From NCBI GenBank assembly GCA_024231855.1, contig JAAEQD010000159.1, positions 1 to 64,000 on the forward strand: a stretch of DNA of 64,000 bases, in the 5' to 3' direction. The number at the start of each line of letters is the position of its first letter. Positions within the stretch are counted from its first letter, which is position 1. Shown here piece by piece: positions 35,563-45,095 of the stretch. Made by a program: the position numbers and the translations under genes. Under the pieces are notes generated by a model. It was not told the DNA's origin and searched no databases. It saw only the letters and a program-made list of their open reading frames with translations. This stretch comes from Candidatus Zixiibacteriota bacterium. GTDB lineage: Bacteria > Zixibacteria > MSB-5A5 > UBA10806 > 4484-95.

Positions 35563-37254
35563 TTATTTCCCGAATGTTTGGCTGATCGAAAAATATATTA
35601 CAAATTCATCGTAATCTTCTTCGGGGCTGGTTTTCTCATTGTAATATTTTCGTTCGATTTTTATACCGGCGTTAGTATTTTTGAATCTATAGTTGCTTCG
35701 TAAGCTAAAAGAAAGTCTATTAGAATTTGCGATAGCTGTCGCTCGTTCTCTGCCGGTATTATATGAAATCAAAAATTTTGTGGTTAGTATACTTTTAAAA
35801 ACCCGATGGATTGCGCCAATGGAATAAGCCGAACGATCACTTCTATTGCCGCCTTTGTGATGGAAGTTCTGGACTCTGTTCCAGCCTGTTATTAGATTGA
35901 CGGAATTGTTCACCCTCGTATTCGTTGCCAGATTGAACGCGTGGTTATCGTAATTTAAGCCCGGGGACATCGCCGCTTTCTCATCACGATACCATCCCAG
36001 GCTGTAATTCGATGTTATGGTATGATCCAAATCCAGCAGCTTCACTCTTTGGGTTATACCGATTATAAACGACCGGTTTGCGTTATCAACTTTGTAATCA
36101 TATTCGATGTCATCATTGTTTTGCGTATAAATACGAAAACCCAGATTCAATGTCATGGACCTGCTAAATACGATATTGGCATTGGCCATGCCGGAATTAG
36201 TATTTAACGTTGATCTTTTTTGATTGTTCAGGTTATCTCTGGATTTGAAGTACTTAACGCTTAGAAAAAATTTGTTATTTATCAATCTCTGATCAAATGA
36301 ACAGGCAAATTTGCGGATGTCATTTCGATTGTAAGCCAATCCTAGAGATACGAAAGCCGGGTCAATGCTCGAATACGAAAATCCTGCCTTGGTATTGCCC
36401 AAATCAAGATTGGGATTAATGTAATAGGCCAGGCCGTACTGGCTGCTTACGCGCGGAGTATAAAATGTTTTAAGAAGCCCGGGAACTTTATCGGAAATAT
36501 CTATTTCCGCGCTTTCTAAATTTCTGCTATAAGCGCTTCCGGATATTTCAGCTTTGATGGTAAATTTGCCGCTAAACGCTTTTAGTACACCGTCGATGCC
36601 GGCTAGAGCATTCTCAACCGGTTTAAGTGTTCCGGATGAATCGATTGAACTTTCATCATCATTGAATTTGACGTAATTGAAATTGATCCGGGATGAATTT
36701 TTCTTACCATAACCGACTTTGAATCCGTGCATCGTTTGCCGAAAACTCGGAACATTGTTGTCGGTACCATCGATAGCTTTTTTAGTCTGGCCCAAAACCA
36801 TGGCCAATCGAAAACGCCCCCTATAGAGATCTATGCTGCCGCCTCTGATCGGTATGCTTTTTAATGTATAACGGGAATAATCGGGGTAAGTATCGCCGAG
36901 ATACAGATCAATCCAGCTCTTTGATACATGCAGGCTCAGCCTGTTGAAATATTGCCTGATGCTCTGATTAAGCGAAGAGAGTTTGAATTTTAGATCAATG
37001 GGAGGTATTCCAGGCACATTCAAACTTCCGGACAGATACAGGGACCTGATCCAGCGTGGACGGTTTTGGCCTGCTCCCTTTATATCATCATATTTTAATT
37101 CAGCCTGGCACTCACCGGACCAGGAAAATATCCGCCCGGAGCCTAATGGCAGTTTCTGCGCCTTAATTTCCGCGGAAAGGCTAAGATATATAAGAAATAT
37201 AAGCGAGAGCTGCGAAAGTTTTGACAATATTTTTGTAATTTTTCTTGCTTTCAA
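35563..37254 (-). CDS. Putative outer-membrane beta-barrel protein
   Basis: A 563-residue protein with signal peptide (to about residue 32, SAEIKAQ). Alternating hydrophobic/polar strands run through most of its length (for example RINFNYVKFND, TLNLGFRIYTQNN, LSFSLRSNYRF). It ends in a strand with a late aromatic (YFSISQTFGK), in keeping with barrel insertion by BAM. The start is TTG; no ATG occurs near the signal peptide. It is the first of three genes (barrel, beta-helix, small exported protein) with 38 and 19 bp gaps. That order suggests the barrel may export or hold the beta-helix protein, which is inference. Confidence 0.7.
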   Translation of the reverse strand: MKARKITKILSKLSQLSLIFLIYLSLSAEIKAQKLPLGSGRIFSWSGECQAELKYDDIKGAGQNRPRWIRSLYLSGSLNVPGIPPIDLKFKLSSLNQSIRQYFNRLSLHVSKSWIDLYLGDTYPDYSRYTLKSIPIRGGSIDLYRGRFRLAMVLGQTKKAIDGTDNNVPSFRQTMHGFKVGYGKKNSSRINFNYVKFNDDESSIDSSGTLKPVENALAGIDGVLKAFSGKFTIKAEISGSAYSRNLESAEIDISDKVPGLLKTFYTPRVSSQYGLAYYINPNLDLGNTKAGFSYSSIDPAFVSLGLAYNRNDIRKFACSFDQRLINNKFFLSVKYFKSRDNLNNQKRSTLNTNSGMANANIVFSRSMTLNLGFRIYTQNNDDIEYDYKVDNANRSFIIGITQRVKLLDLDHTITSNYSLGWYRDEKAAMSPGLNYDNHAFNLATNTRVNNSVNLITGWNRVQNFHHKGGNRSDRSAYSIGAIHRVFKSILTTKFLISYNTGRERATAIANSNRLSFSLRSNYRFKNTNAGIKIERKYYNEKTSPEEDYDEFVIYFSISQTFGK

Positions 37255-37486
37255 GATAATCAGTATTCAATTTTTTAATTCGATTTTTGCTGGGCTAGAT
37301 TATAAAAACAAATCTACCGCAGTCAGATTGGCAATGTAATACTATTTTTATACCATATAATTTTTATTAATACTACTATTATTTTTCTGATGACAGGTTA
37401 GAATATTTTAGATCATTCTATATTCAAATCATATGTTTATCAGATTAATAATTCAGCCATAATTATCGAAGTATTTATGGCGCATT

Positions 37487-37510
37487 AAAAAAGGCGGTCA
37501 GCCGGCCGCC
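37487..37510 (-). terminator. Terminator of the HYR subtilase gene
   Basis: On the minus strand GGCGGCC ... GACCGCC forms a GC stem (one mismatch) followed by TTTTTT. It lies 36 bp after the stop of the 1559-residue gene. The rest of the 37255-37545 gap is AT-rich and shows nothing else. Confidence 0.7.
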
Positions 37511-37545
37511 CAATTCTATCTTTTGAGTGTAGGGTAAATCGAGAT

Positions 37546-40500
37546 TTATTCTTCACAATTCGGCCAGCCAGATGGCGCTTCAGCCGGTAAATCATCTGGT
37601 GTTGGCCAGGCTGGCGCGTAATCCGGGCAATATTGAATACTCGTCATACTCCTAAAGTAAGTTACCAATTTAGTCACATCGCTACCAATGACACTGCAGT
37701 CGCCATTGGCATCCGCTGAACACCAAAAACTGTCAAGCAGACAGGGCGGGCTTGTTTCCATACCGCGGAAATAGTTCACCAGATAGGTCACATCACCCCC
37801 GATTACCATTGGTGGCCAGGCGCCATTGGCCATGTTAGCGTCGCCGGGGAGGTAATCTGAGCCGATATTATAAGCAATGACGATATTAAAATAGCACGTA
37901 TCCGCTAAACCGGCGTCATCCGTCGCGATAACCTCAACCATCGTGGTGTCAAGCGCGAACCATGAGCCTGAAGCCGGATCTGATTCTATAGTTACTCCCG
38001 GGCAATTTTCAATAGCATCCGGCGAAAATTCTACATAAGCTCCTGTTAGACTGGAGTCAATCTCAACCGTCATATCCGCCGGACAGATAGCTACCGGTGG
38101 TTCAGTATCATTCACCGATACACTAAAATCGCAGGTATCGGCGTTGCCGGCGGCATCCGTGGCGATAACCTCAACTTGAGATAATCCTATGGGAAAGAAA
38201 CTGCCGGAGGGGGGATTTGCCGCGACATTTACATCAGGGCAATTATCGGATGGATTCAAAGCGAACGTTACCGTCGCCCCGCATTGGCCCGGATCATTGG
38301 AAGCTACTATATCGGCCGGACAACCCGGTACGGGCAATTCGATATCATTTACCGTTACATTGAAATAACAGGTATCGGTATTCCCATAATCATCGGTGGC
38401 TATAACCTCAACCGGATTTACTCCAACGGCGAAGAGACTGCCCGATGGAGGATTGGATGAAATCGTAACACTCGAGCAGTTATCGGTAGCGTCGGCCGTG
38501 AATGCCACCACCGCGCCACACTCGCCCGGATCGTTGTTAACCGTTATATCGGAAGGGCACGTCACATCGGGAGGTACGATATCTATAACGTTAACATTGA
38601 AAAAGCAAGTATCGGCATTGCCGGCGATATCGCTGGTTATCACCTCGACAGGTGTTGTCCCCATATCAAAGAAGCTTCCAGATGGCGGAGTCGCGTTAAT
38701 ATAAACTACTGAACAGTTGTCGGATGGATCGAAAGTGAAAGATACGATTGCCCCGCATTGATCTGGATCATTAGCTACTTCAATGTTGGCTGGACAGCCA
38801 GGATCCGGGATTTCAATATCGTTTACTGTTACATTAAAATATGAAGTGTCGGTATTGCCAGAGGAATCATTCGCATAAATAGTTACCTGTGTCGAACCGA
38901 CCGGGAAATGACTCCCGGATGGAGGATCTGCGACTATACCGGCTAACGCGCAATTATCTGTTGCGCTTATCGAGTAATTTACAACTGCCTCGCATTGGCC
39001 CGGAGCATTATCCACAGTGATATCGGCGGGATAATCGGTAACCGGTGGTTCATTGTCGATAACCGTTACATTGAAATAACAGGTATCGACATTAGAGAAC
39101 GCGTCTCGTATGGCAACCTCAACCGGAGTCGTACCTAAATCAAAATAACTTCCGGACGGCGGATTAATGTACATCATGACCGAAGAGCAGTTATCATTAA
39201 ATCCGGGTTCGAAAGAAACAATTGCCCCGCATTGGCCAGGATCATTACTTACTATTGTATCTTCCTGACAAATAGCAATCGGTGGTTCGTTATCATAAAC
39301 CGAAACAAAGAAATAACAGCTATCGGTATTGCCGGAAACATCAGTAGCGATAACATTTATCATTGTTGATCCGGGTCCAAAGAAAGATCCCGATGGTACA
39401 CTGACGTCGATAGAAACATCAGAGCAGTTGTCGGTTGCATCCAGTTCAAACGTGACGACCGCGCCGCACAATCCCGGATCGTTATCCACCGCTATATCAT
39501 CGGGACATACAATAATCGGGGCTTCACCCTCATTAACAGTTACGTTGAAATAGCAAGTGTCGGCATTGCCCGAGTTATCTATGGCTATAACTTCAACCGG
39601 TGTTGTCCCAATGCCGAGGAAACTTCCGGATGGTGGATTGGTCGTTACAGAGTTCACGCCGCAGTTGTCGGTGGCGCCGGGGCTGAATGTAACTGTCGCG
39701 CCGCATTCACCCGGGTCGTTTTCTACCATTATATCTGAAGGACATGTGGCTACCGGGGCTTCACCCTCATTAACAGTTACGTTGAAATAGCAAGTGTCGG
39801 CATTGCCCGAGTTATCTATGGCTATAACCTCAACCGGCGTAGTCCCAATGCCAAAGAAACTTCCGGATGGCGGATTGGCCGTTACAGAGTTCACGCCGCA
39901 GTTGTCGGTGGCGCCGGGGCTGAATGTAACTGTCGCGCCGCATTCACCCGGATCATTATCAACCGTTATATCCAGGGGACATGTGGCTATCTGTGTTTCT
40001 GCCTCGTTGACAGTTGCGTTGTAATAGCATGTGTTGGCAGTCCCCGTGTTGTTGATGGCTATAACCTCAACCGGCGTAGTCCCAATGCCGAAGAAACTCC
40101 CGGATGGCGGATTGGCCGTTACTGAACTCACGCCGCAGTTGTCGGTAGCGCCGGGGCTGAATGTTACTATCGCGCCGCATTCACCCGGATCATTATCTAC
40201 CATTATATCCAGGGGACATGTGGCCACCGGGGGAGTATTATCGTTTACAGTAACCGTAGCCTGGCAAGTATCTGCCAATCCTGAATCATCGGTTACGATC
40301 AAGCTGACAATTGTTTGGCCGGCAGAGTAGGGACTTGCTGGAATCTGTAGCAGCGTTATAGAGTCACCATCTGGATCATAAGAGCCGTTGTCTACCGAGA
40401 TATCAGCCTGGCAACTCGCGTTCGCGTCAGTAGTGATATCAATACAAAGGGCGACTGGAGGATTATTTCCAGTCGATGAACTTAAATTGACGGAACTTAC

Positions 40501-42225
40501 CACTGAATAATACTGCGGCGATGCTAAAGTTCCTTTATGGGAAATTGTAAACTTATATTGTCCGCTTGAAGGGGTTCCGACATATATCTGTTCAACATTG
40601 TCGCGAATATTATCGCCGGTAGACGCCGGATTATCGGGAACTAGCGGATTCAGCGTATAAGGCATGGTTACAATACTTGATCCGATATGTTCCAGTCTTA
40701 TGTCGAGATCATTAACCAGCATTATTGTTGTAGGATTAAGTGATGGCGATGGCGGCGTACCGGCCGGATCTGTCCAGGCAGCCGTGATTTTGATAGGAGT
40801 TATGCCATCACATGTAAAATAGAATTCATCGATTTCCATATTGGCCAGCGAATCCTCCAGTACCATACCAGGTGATATCGAATCGTTCTGAATTAATTGC
40901 GCCGATTTCAACGAATTTAATAAACCCCAGCCAAATTTATAATCCGGCCCGGGATTCGATCCGGATTCATCGGCAGTCTGTATTACTAAAGCTTTCATTG
41001 TTGAAGAACGCGGAGTAATCCCCACGTGGCTTTCCTCATAATAGCGAATTAGTAAATTTAACGAGCCGGAAAAATTCGGCGCGCTCATTGAAGTACCGCT
41101 TAAATAATCATAGGCGCTGTTATTATTATCCATGGTGGAATAGAGATTGATTCCGTTTGCTACTATATCCGGTTTTATCCTGCCATCGTCTGATGGTCCC
41201 CATCCGGAGAATGAGCTCATCACAACATCGCCCGGTACGGAATAGCCGCCAGTAATATCATTAACGGCGCCCACGGTGATTATATTTTTCGCGTTTGAAT
41301 TATAAGAAATACAATCATAGCCGTCGGTTCCGCCATCGGGATCGCGTGTGGCGGTACTCCATACCCAACCGCCATCCCAGACATAATGTCCTCCGCCTGA
41401 CCCCGGACCGGCATCATTACGGTCATTACCGGCAGAATTGACTATAGTGTAGTAGGGAGCGTTGTACGCGATTTCATCCCAGGCCTGGGCATCGGCGCTA
41501 TAAAAGCCAAAACCATAATCTTCCGTGGCGCTGATCGAGATATCGCCATACCAATACCAGCTACTGCCCGACCAATACCAGCCGGTGATGTAACTGTATG
41601 AATGGTTTGAGACATTCAAACCGGCGGCGGCTGCTGAAGCCATCTCCGAATTATCATTGTTCCAGTCATAAGCCGCCAAGTTAGCTTCATACGACATTCC
41701 TTTAGCTTGCGCTTGTACTCCTGTAGCCATCATAGTCCCGGCCACATGAGTCGCATGATAATGGGTACCTCCCGGGCTGTCTATCTGAGTTACTCGACTG
41801 CCAAACTCCTGATGCGTAGCCCTTACACCTCCGCCATCCCAAACTGCGAGCAGCCCGGTGCTTGTACCCTGACCCGATAACGAATATCCGCCACTGCCTC
41901 CGGGCCAGATATCATCGCTGCTGACTGTTCCAGCGGCATCGAGGTTGTCGATCTGGTAATAGACAGGTAAACTCCGGTTATCGATATACATTAACTGAAT
42001 GTCGGAGTTTCTATTCAATTGGATCTGAGCCGAATCGGCGCTATTTAGAAGATCATAATACAGTTGAGGACGTTTTGCTTCTAGTTGCTCGCCAAGTGAC
42101 AAGCTAAGTCGTTCAAGATTATCTTTTTGCGTTTTAGACTGGGCATCCGCGATGCCGAAACATAAAAGTATAATAATGGCGGTTGAAACTACAGTTTTCC
42201 TTATTGCGGCAAATAAGCTCATCAT
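37546..42225 (-). CDS. Secreted S8 subtilase with ten HYR repeats and dockerin-like C-terminus
   Basis: Exported 1559-residue protease. Signal peptide, then an S8 catalytic domain with Asp in AVWDGGGV (near 125), His in HYHATHVAGT (near 155), Asn in SAGNDRND and Ser in SGTSMSAPNFSG (near 377). After a P-domain-like jelly roll (residues about 455-590) come one PKD-like module (NGSYDPDGDSITLL) and ten HYR modules of about 79 residues (pattern CPxDIxVDNDPGECGAxVTF ... DTCYFNVTV). The dockerin-like module ending in GWPNCEE is last. HYR domains are cell-adhesion type Ig folds. A paralogue with two HYR modules lies at 56566. GGGGAG precedes the ATG by 6 bp. Probably surface-bound and proteolytic. 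Confidence 0.92.
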   Translation of the reverse strand: MMSLFAAIRKTVVSTAIIILLCFGIADAQSKTQKDNLERLSLSLGEQLEAKRPQLYYDLLNSADSAQIQLNRNSDIQLMYIDNRSLPVYYQIDNLDAAGTVSSDDIWPGGSGGYSLSGQGTSTGLLAVWDGGGVRATHQEFGSRVTQIDSPGGTHYHATHVAGTMMATGVQAQAKGMSYEANLAAYDWNNDNSEMASAAAAGLNVSNHSYSYITGWYWSGSSWYWYGDISISATEDYGFGFYSADAQAWDEIAYNAPYYTIVNSAGNDRNDAGPGSGGGHYVWDGGWVWSTATRDPDGGTDGYDCISYNSNAKNIITVGAVNDITGGYSVPGDVVMSSFSGWGPSDDGRIKPDIVANGINLYSTMDNNNSAYDYLSGTSMSAPNFSGSLNLLIRYYEESHVGITPRSSTMKALVIQTADESGSNPGPDYKFGWGLLNSLKSAQLIQNDSISPGMVLEDSLANMEIDEFYFTCDGITPIKITAAWTDPAGTPPSPSLNPTTIMLVNDLDIRLEHIGSSIVTMPYTLNPLVPDNPASTGDNIRDNVEQIYVGTPSSGQYKFTISHKGTLASPQYYSVVSSVNLSSSTGNNPPVALCIDITTDANASCQADISVDNGSYDPDGDSITLLQIPASPYSAGQTIVSLIVTDDSGLADTCQATVTVNDNTPPVATCPLDIMVDNDPGECGAIVTFSPGATDNCGVSSVTANPPSGSFFGIGTTPVEVIAINNTGTANTCYYNATVNEAETQIATCPLDITVDNDPGECGATVTFSPGATDNCGVNSVTANPPSGSFFGIGTTPVEVIAIDNSGNADTCYFNVTVNEGEAPVATCPSDIMVENDPGECGATVTFSPGATDNCGVNSVTTNPPSGSFLGIGTTPVEVIAIDNSGNADTCYFNVTVNEGEAPIIVCPDDIAVDNDPGLCGAVVTFELDATDNCSDVSIDVSVPSGSFFGPGSTMINVIATDVSGNTDSCYFFVSVYDNEPPIAICQEDTIVSNDPGQCGAIVSFEPGFNDNCSSVMMYINPPSGSYFDLGTTPVEVAIRDAFSNVDTCYFNVTVIDNEPPVTDYPADITVDNAPGQCEAVVNYSISATDNCALAGIVADPPSGSHFPVGSTQVTIYANDSSGNTDTSYFNVTVNDIEIPDPGCPANIEVANDPDQCGAIVSFTFDPSDNCSVVYINATPPSGSFFDMGTTPVEVITSDIAGNADTCFFNVNVIDIVPPDVTCPSDITVNNDPGECGAVVAFTADATDNCSSVTISSNPPSGSLFAVGVNPVEVIATDDYGNTDTCYFNVTVNDIELPVPGCPADIVASNDPGQCGATVTFALNPSDNCPDVNVAANPPSGSFFPIGLSQVEVIATDAAGNADTCDFSVSVNDTEPPVAICPADMTVEIDSSLTGAYVEFSPDAIENCPGVTIESDPASGSWFALDTTMVEVIATDDAGLADTCYFNIVIAYNIGSDYLPGDANMANGAWPPMVIGGDVTYLVNYFRGMETSPPCLLDSFWCSADANGDCSVIGSDVTKLVTYFRSMTSIQYCPDYAPAWPTPDDLPAEAPSGWPNCEE
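39521..40230 (-). repeat. 237-bp tandem DNA repeats (HYR modules 2-4)
   Basis: Three consecutive HYR units are almost identical at DNA level with a 237-bp period. For example, gcttcaccctcattaacagt begins at 39521 and again at 39758, and the following ~60 bp are shared. The remaining HYR units have diverged. This points to recent unequal crossing-over or gene conversion. Confidence 0.85.
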
Positions 42226-43228
42226 GTTAAACTCCCCATTACCTACCTGTTTTTGAAATACTCATTAAAAATTAATATTCGAAAATGATAGAATATAACT
42301 GGCAGGTTGCAGAACATAAGGGAATTGAAATCATTCCCGGCTCCATAAAAGGATTGCCCGGCGCAATTTAGTTTAATTCTGAGAATACTTAAGTCCAACA
42401 ACATGTTACGAAGAATTAATTAAGTTTCAAGATACAGCGTAGTATCTAAATCAGGCTATGCGCAAATAAATTATAACAGCCAGATATTTTACTTTTACTC
42501 CAATCGCAATATAACGCTAAACCAATATTTGTCAATCTACATTTTGACTATATATTTTTAGATTTCAGCTATTTAGAACGACCGATATCATCCCGATAGT
42601 CTTTGTAAGTTGTTAGCCTGATTGAGATTTCACCGTATATTACATACAAGCGCTTACTCTAAATAGACTTGTCTCGGGCGTGGATTATGAGAATCGGATG
42701 GCTTCAGAGCAAGATTAACTCCATTAAACCGCCCTAATTGGTTATTTTATCGAAAATTTGAGAATAATTTAATTCTGAAGGTATTTCCTTTAATTTGACG
42801 CCACATATAGTATTTGGTATACTTTCTGGCAGCATAGCAGTAATATCTCGATAGACACACTTAGATAGACACCATTAGGCGATATTCGTAATGAGGCTAA
42901 TATATAATTCATATTATGATTTGGGGAAAATCCCGGGCTATTGAAAATCGATTTAGTAAATATTTACGGAGAGTTCCTGGTTAGGACGCGCGGATCAGGA
43001 GGTGAAACTATCAACTGTAACATCTGCATCAGTATTATTCCTGGTTACTTTGGTACAGAAAGAATATCAAAAACGAATCGCATAGTCAGCATGTATACCG
43101 ATGAAACAGTAGGAGGTTGAATGATCTAGGTTTTAGTACTTTATTATATCTTCTGTCATGCTCCTGTGCTCTAGCTATATTATATTTCAGAAGATGGCTG
43201 TAAATTCATAAATAGAAGGGGTATTGTA
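42226..43228. other. 1-kb divergent intergenic region
   Basis: It separates the minus-strand HYR subtilase from the plus-strand metzincin operon. It is AT-rich, with no long frame, tRNA or strong terminator. Two oddities are seen: a strong AGGAGG at 43111 followed by ATG ATC TAG (43121-43129), and a short frame after AGGAG at about 43003 encoding a signal-peptide-like stretch (KLSTVTSASVLFLVTLVQK) that soon stops. Both could be remnants of a lost secreted-protein gene. Confidence 0.4.
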
Positions 43229-45070
43229 ATGGCTCGATTTTATCTTATATTATTTTTGCTAGCGTCCTTTCTCTTGTCAATGTTTTCTCCGGTGATCGCG
43301 CAGGATTGTCCATCCTGGGTTTTAGGATCAGAAAAAGGTAATAAGCTGTACCTGTATTTTCCTACAGCCGTGGATAATACTTTCCCTGAATATCATTCAT
43401 CTCTTCAAACATCACCTTTGAATCCATTCGATGTATCCGATCTTGATGCTACTATAGGCACGACAGCCCAATTGCGCGATATAATATTTGATATCGTAAC
43501 TGATGATTACTGCGAGTTCAATGTCGAAGTTATAATGACAACCGCCTCTCCCACAACGTCCGGATCACGCTGGCAAATCGTGGGAGTAGGCTCAGATGAT
43601 GAGGTTATTGGGACGAGTATTTTCTTTGGGGTTGCTCAAGCTGTTGATATTAATGATGCCGACGGCCAGGATTACGCTCGAGTTTATGCCGGTTCCTTTG
43701 GTACCGCCTATGGTGGTACAGGGGGAGAGCTAAACGGCGCTAATTCGACACTTGAACGTTGGGCAAGAATGATTGGCCACACCGCGACTCACGAAGCGGG
43801 ACATAATTACGGTCTAGGTCATGGAGATTCGGCGCCGATAACGGGAGAGGACCAACAAAGCAATCATATTATGGCTACCTATAGCACCGGCTTGACCGGC
43901 GAAGAGCGCGCAACAATTGATAGACACTTCAGTAACACAAGCTATGAGATCCTTGGACATAACATCGGGCTTAATGTCTATACGGTTCATAATTGGGATT
44001 TTGTCAATCCGAATAGCAGCGACGCCCATTCGTTAGTGTTGACGATTCTTAGTCCAGCATCTTCATTATCAATTAGTTGGTACTATACGGGATCCAGATG
44101 CCCCTGGACAAATCCATCAATCAGCAGCACAGGCTCAACACAAAGCTTTCAAGGTACTACCTATAACGTTTTCGAGATGGTTTATAGCGCGCCTCAAGCC
44201 TGGGAGAATGGAGCTAATGGAGTGGTGCCACCGGCAGCCGAACTTCATATCGGATCGGCTTTTAATGAGACAGACCTCGTAATCGTAAGCGAGGCGACAT
44301 TGCGTGATGCCAGCAACAATGACTTGGCATTGCATCCGCGTTTTCCCGGTTATGATGCTGGAGCGGCCGATATGGAGACCGGTGATTTCGCCATGAGCTT
44401 TTTCAATATGCAAAGCGATATGGAACCGTTGATCATCAGAGATATTGAAGTTTCATTCCTGCCACGTATGGCCAGTATTGAATCAATGATCGATGGTGAT
44501 ACGCTTGTTGATACACGTGGTAATCCGGTTGAAATGAGACGGCCTGGAAAAAGTTTCAAACCTCAACGATCGCTTGAAGTTCGAGACAAGGCGAGTTTTA
44601 AACTTGCGAGATTAGTCGACCCACGCCATGTTGATATAACTTATGATTCTACCGACTGTGAGGAAGGAATACGGGAAATTGGTGGCGTTAATGATATGGT
44701 GGGAGGCGAGTTGATGTATTGCCCGCATGGCACGGCCTTGAGTTTATTTCCCACCACGTTCGTTTATGTCGTAGCTTCGGTCATTGATCCCAACGCCAAA
44801 CACTGGGATGTAACCGCCGGAGATTTTGCTACCGGACCTCTGGAAATGAAGTTGTTTTACCAGTTCGCCGGATTTGTTCCTGATTTCAACGACAACGGAA
44901 TTGATGATATCCTGGATATTCGACACGGAACATCAATTGATGAAAACGGCAACGGTATCCCGGATGAAGCAGAAGACAGGGGAACTGAATTCCCGTGGTG
45001 GTGGTTGTTGATAATTCTGCTCATTATCTTGATTCTTATCTGGCTATTGCTTAGATTAATCAATAAATAA
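43229..45070 (+). CDS. Membrane-anchored metzincin-type zinc metalloprotease
   Basis: A 613-residue exported protein. Signal peptide to about residue 25 (SPVIAQ). Zinc site HEAGHNYGLGH at residues 188-198 matches HExxHxxGxxH of metzincins, followed by GD; a downstream Met occurs in NHIMATYS. The middle is strand-rich and unassigned. Near the end, FNDNGIDDILDIRHG and DENGNGIPDEAED look like paired calcium-binding loops. A Trp-rich hydrophobic helix (WWWLLIILLIILILIWLLL) and LINK then finish the protein, so it is probably held in a membrane by its C-terminus. It lacks the dockerin module. It lies 25 bp before the next gene, likely co-transcribed. Confidence 0.85.
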   Translation: MARFYLILFLLASFLLSMFSPVIAQDCPSWVLGSEKGNKLYLYFPTAVDNTFPEYHSSLQTSPLNPFDVSDLDATIGTTAQLRDIIFDIVTDDYCEFNVEVIMTTASPTTSGSRWQIVGVGSDDEVIGTSIFFGVAQAVDINDADGQDYARVYAGSFGTAYGGTGGELNGANSTLERWARMIGHTATHEAGHNYGLGHGDSAPITGEDQQSNHIMATYSTGLTGEERATIDRHFSNTSYEILGHNIGLNVYTVHNWDFVNPNSSDAHSLVLTILSPASSLSISWYYTGSRCPWTNPSISSTGSTQSFQGTTYNVFEMVYSAPQAWENGANGVVPPAAELHIGSAFNETDLVIVSEATLRDASNNDLALHPRFPGYDAGAADMETGDFAMSFFNMQSDMEPLIIRDIEVSFLPRMASIESMIDGDTLVDTRGNPVEMRRPGKSFKPQRSLEVRDKASFKLARLVDPRHVDITYDSTDCEEGIREIGGVNDMVGGELMYCPHGTALSLFPTTFVYVVASVIDPNAKHWDVTAGDFATGPLEMKLFYQFAGFVPDFNDNGIDDILDIRHGTSIDENGNGIPDEAEDRGTEFPWWWLLIILLIILILIWLLLRLINK

Positions 45071-45095
45071 TAAGGAGACAATTATTGTTACCAGA

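Noticed and set aside
39521-40230. CRISPR array
   Set aside because: Regular repeats are present, but they are coding, 237 bp long and without unique spacers. No cas gene is in the window.
38396-40330. Series of plus-strand ORFs with repeating MAITSTGVVPMPKKLPDGG-type peptides
   Set aside because: They are exact antisense shadows of the HYR modules; their regularity comes from the 237-bp repeats of the real minus-strand gene.
42301-42316. Sigma-54 promoter (tggcaggttgc)
   Set aside because: The GG and GC elements are too close for the -24/-12 spacing.
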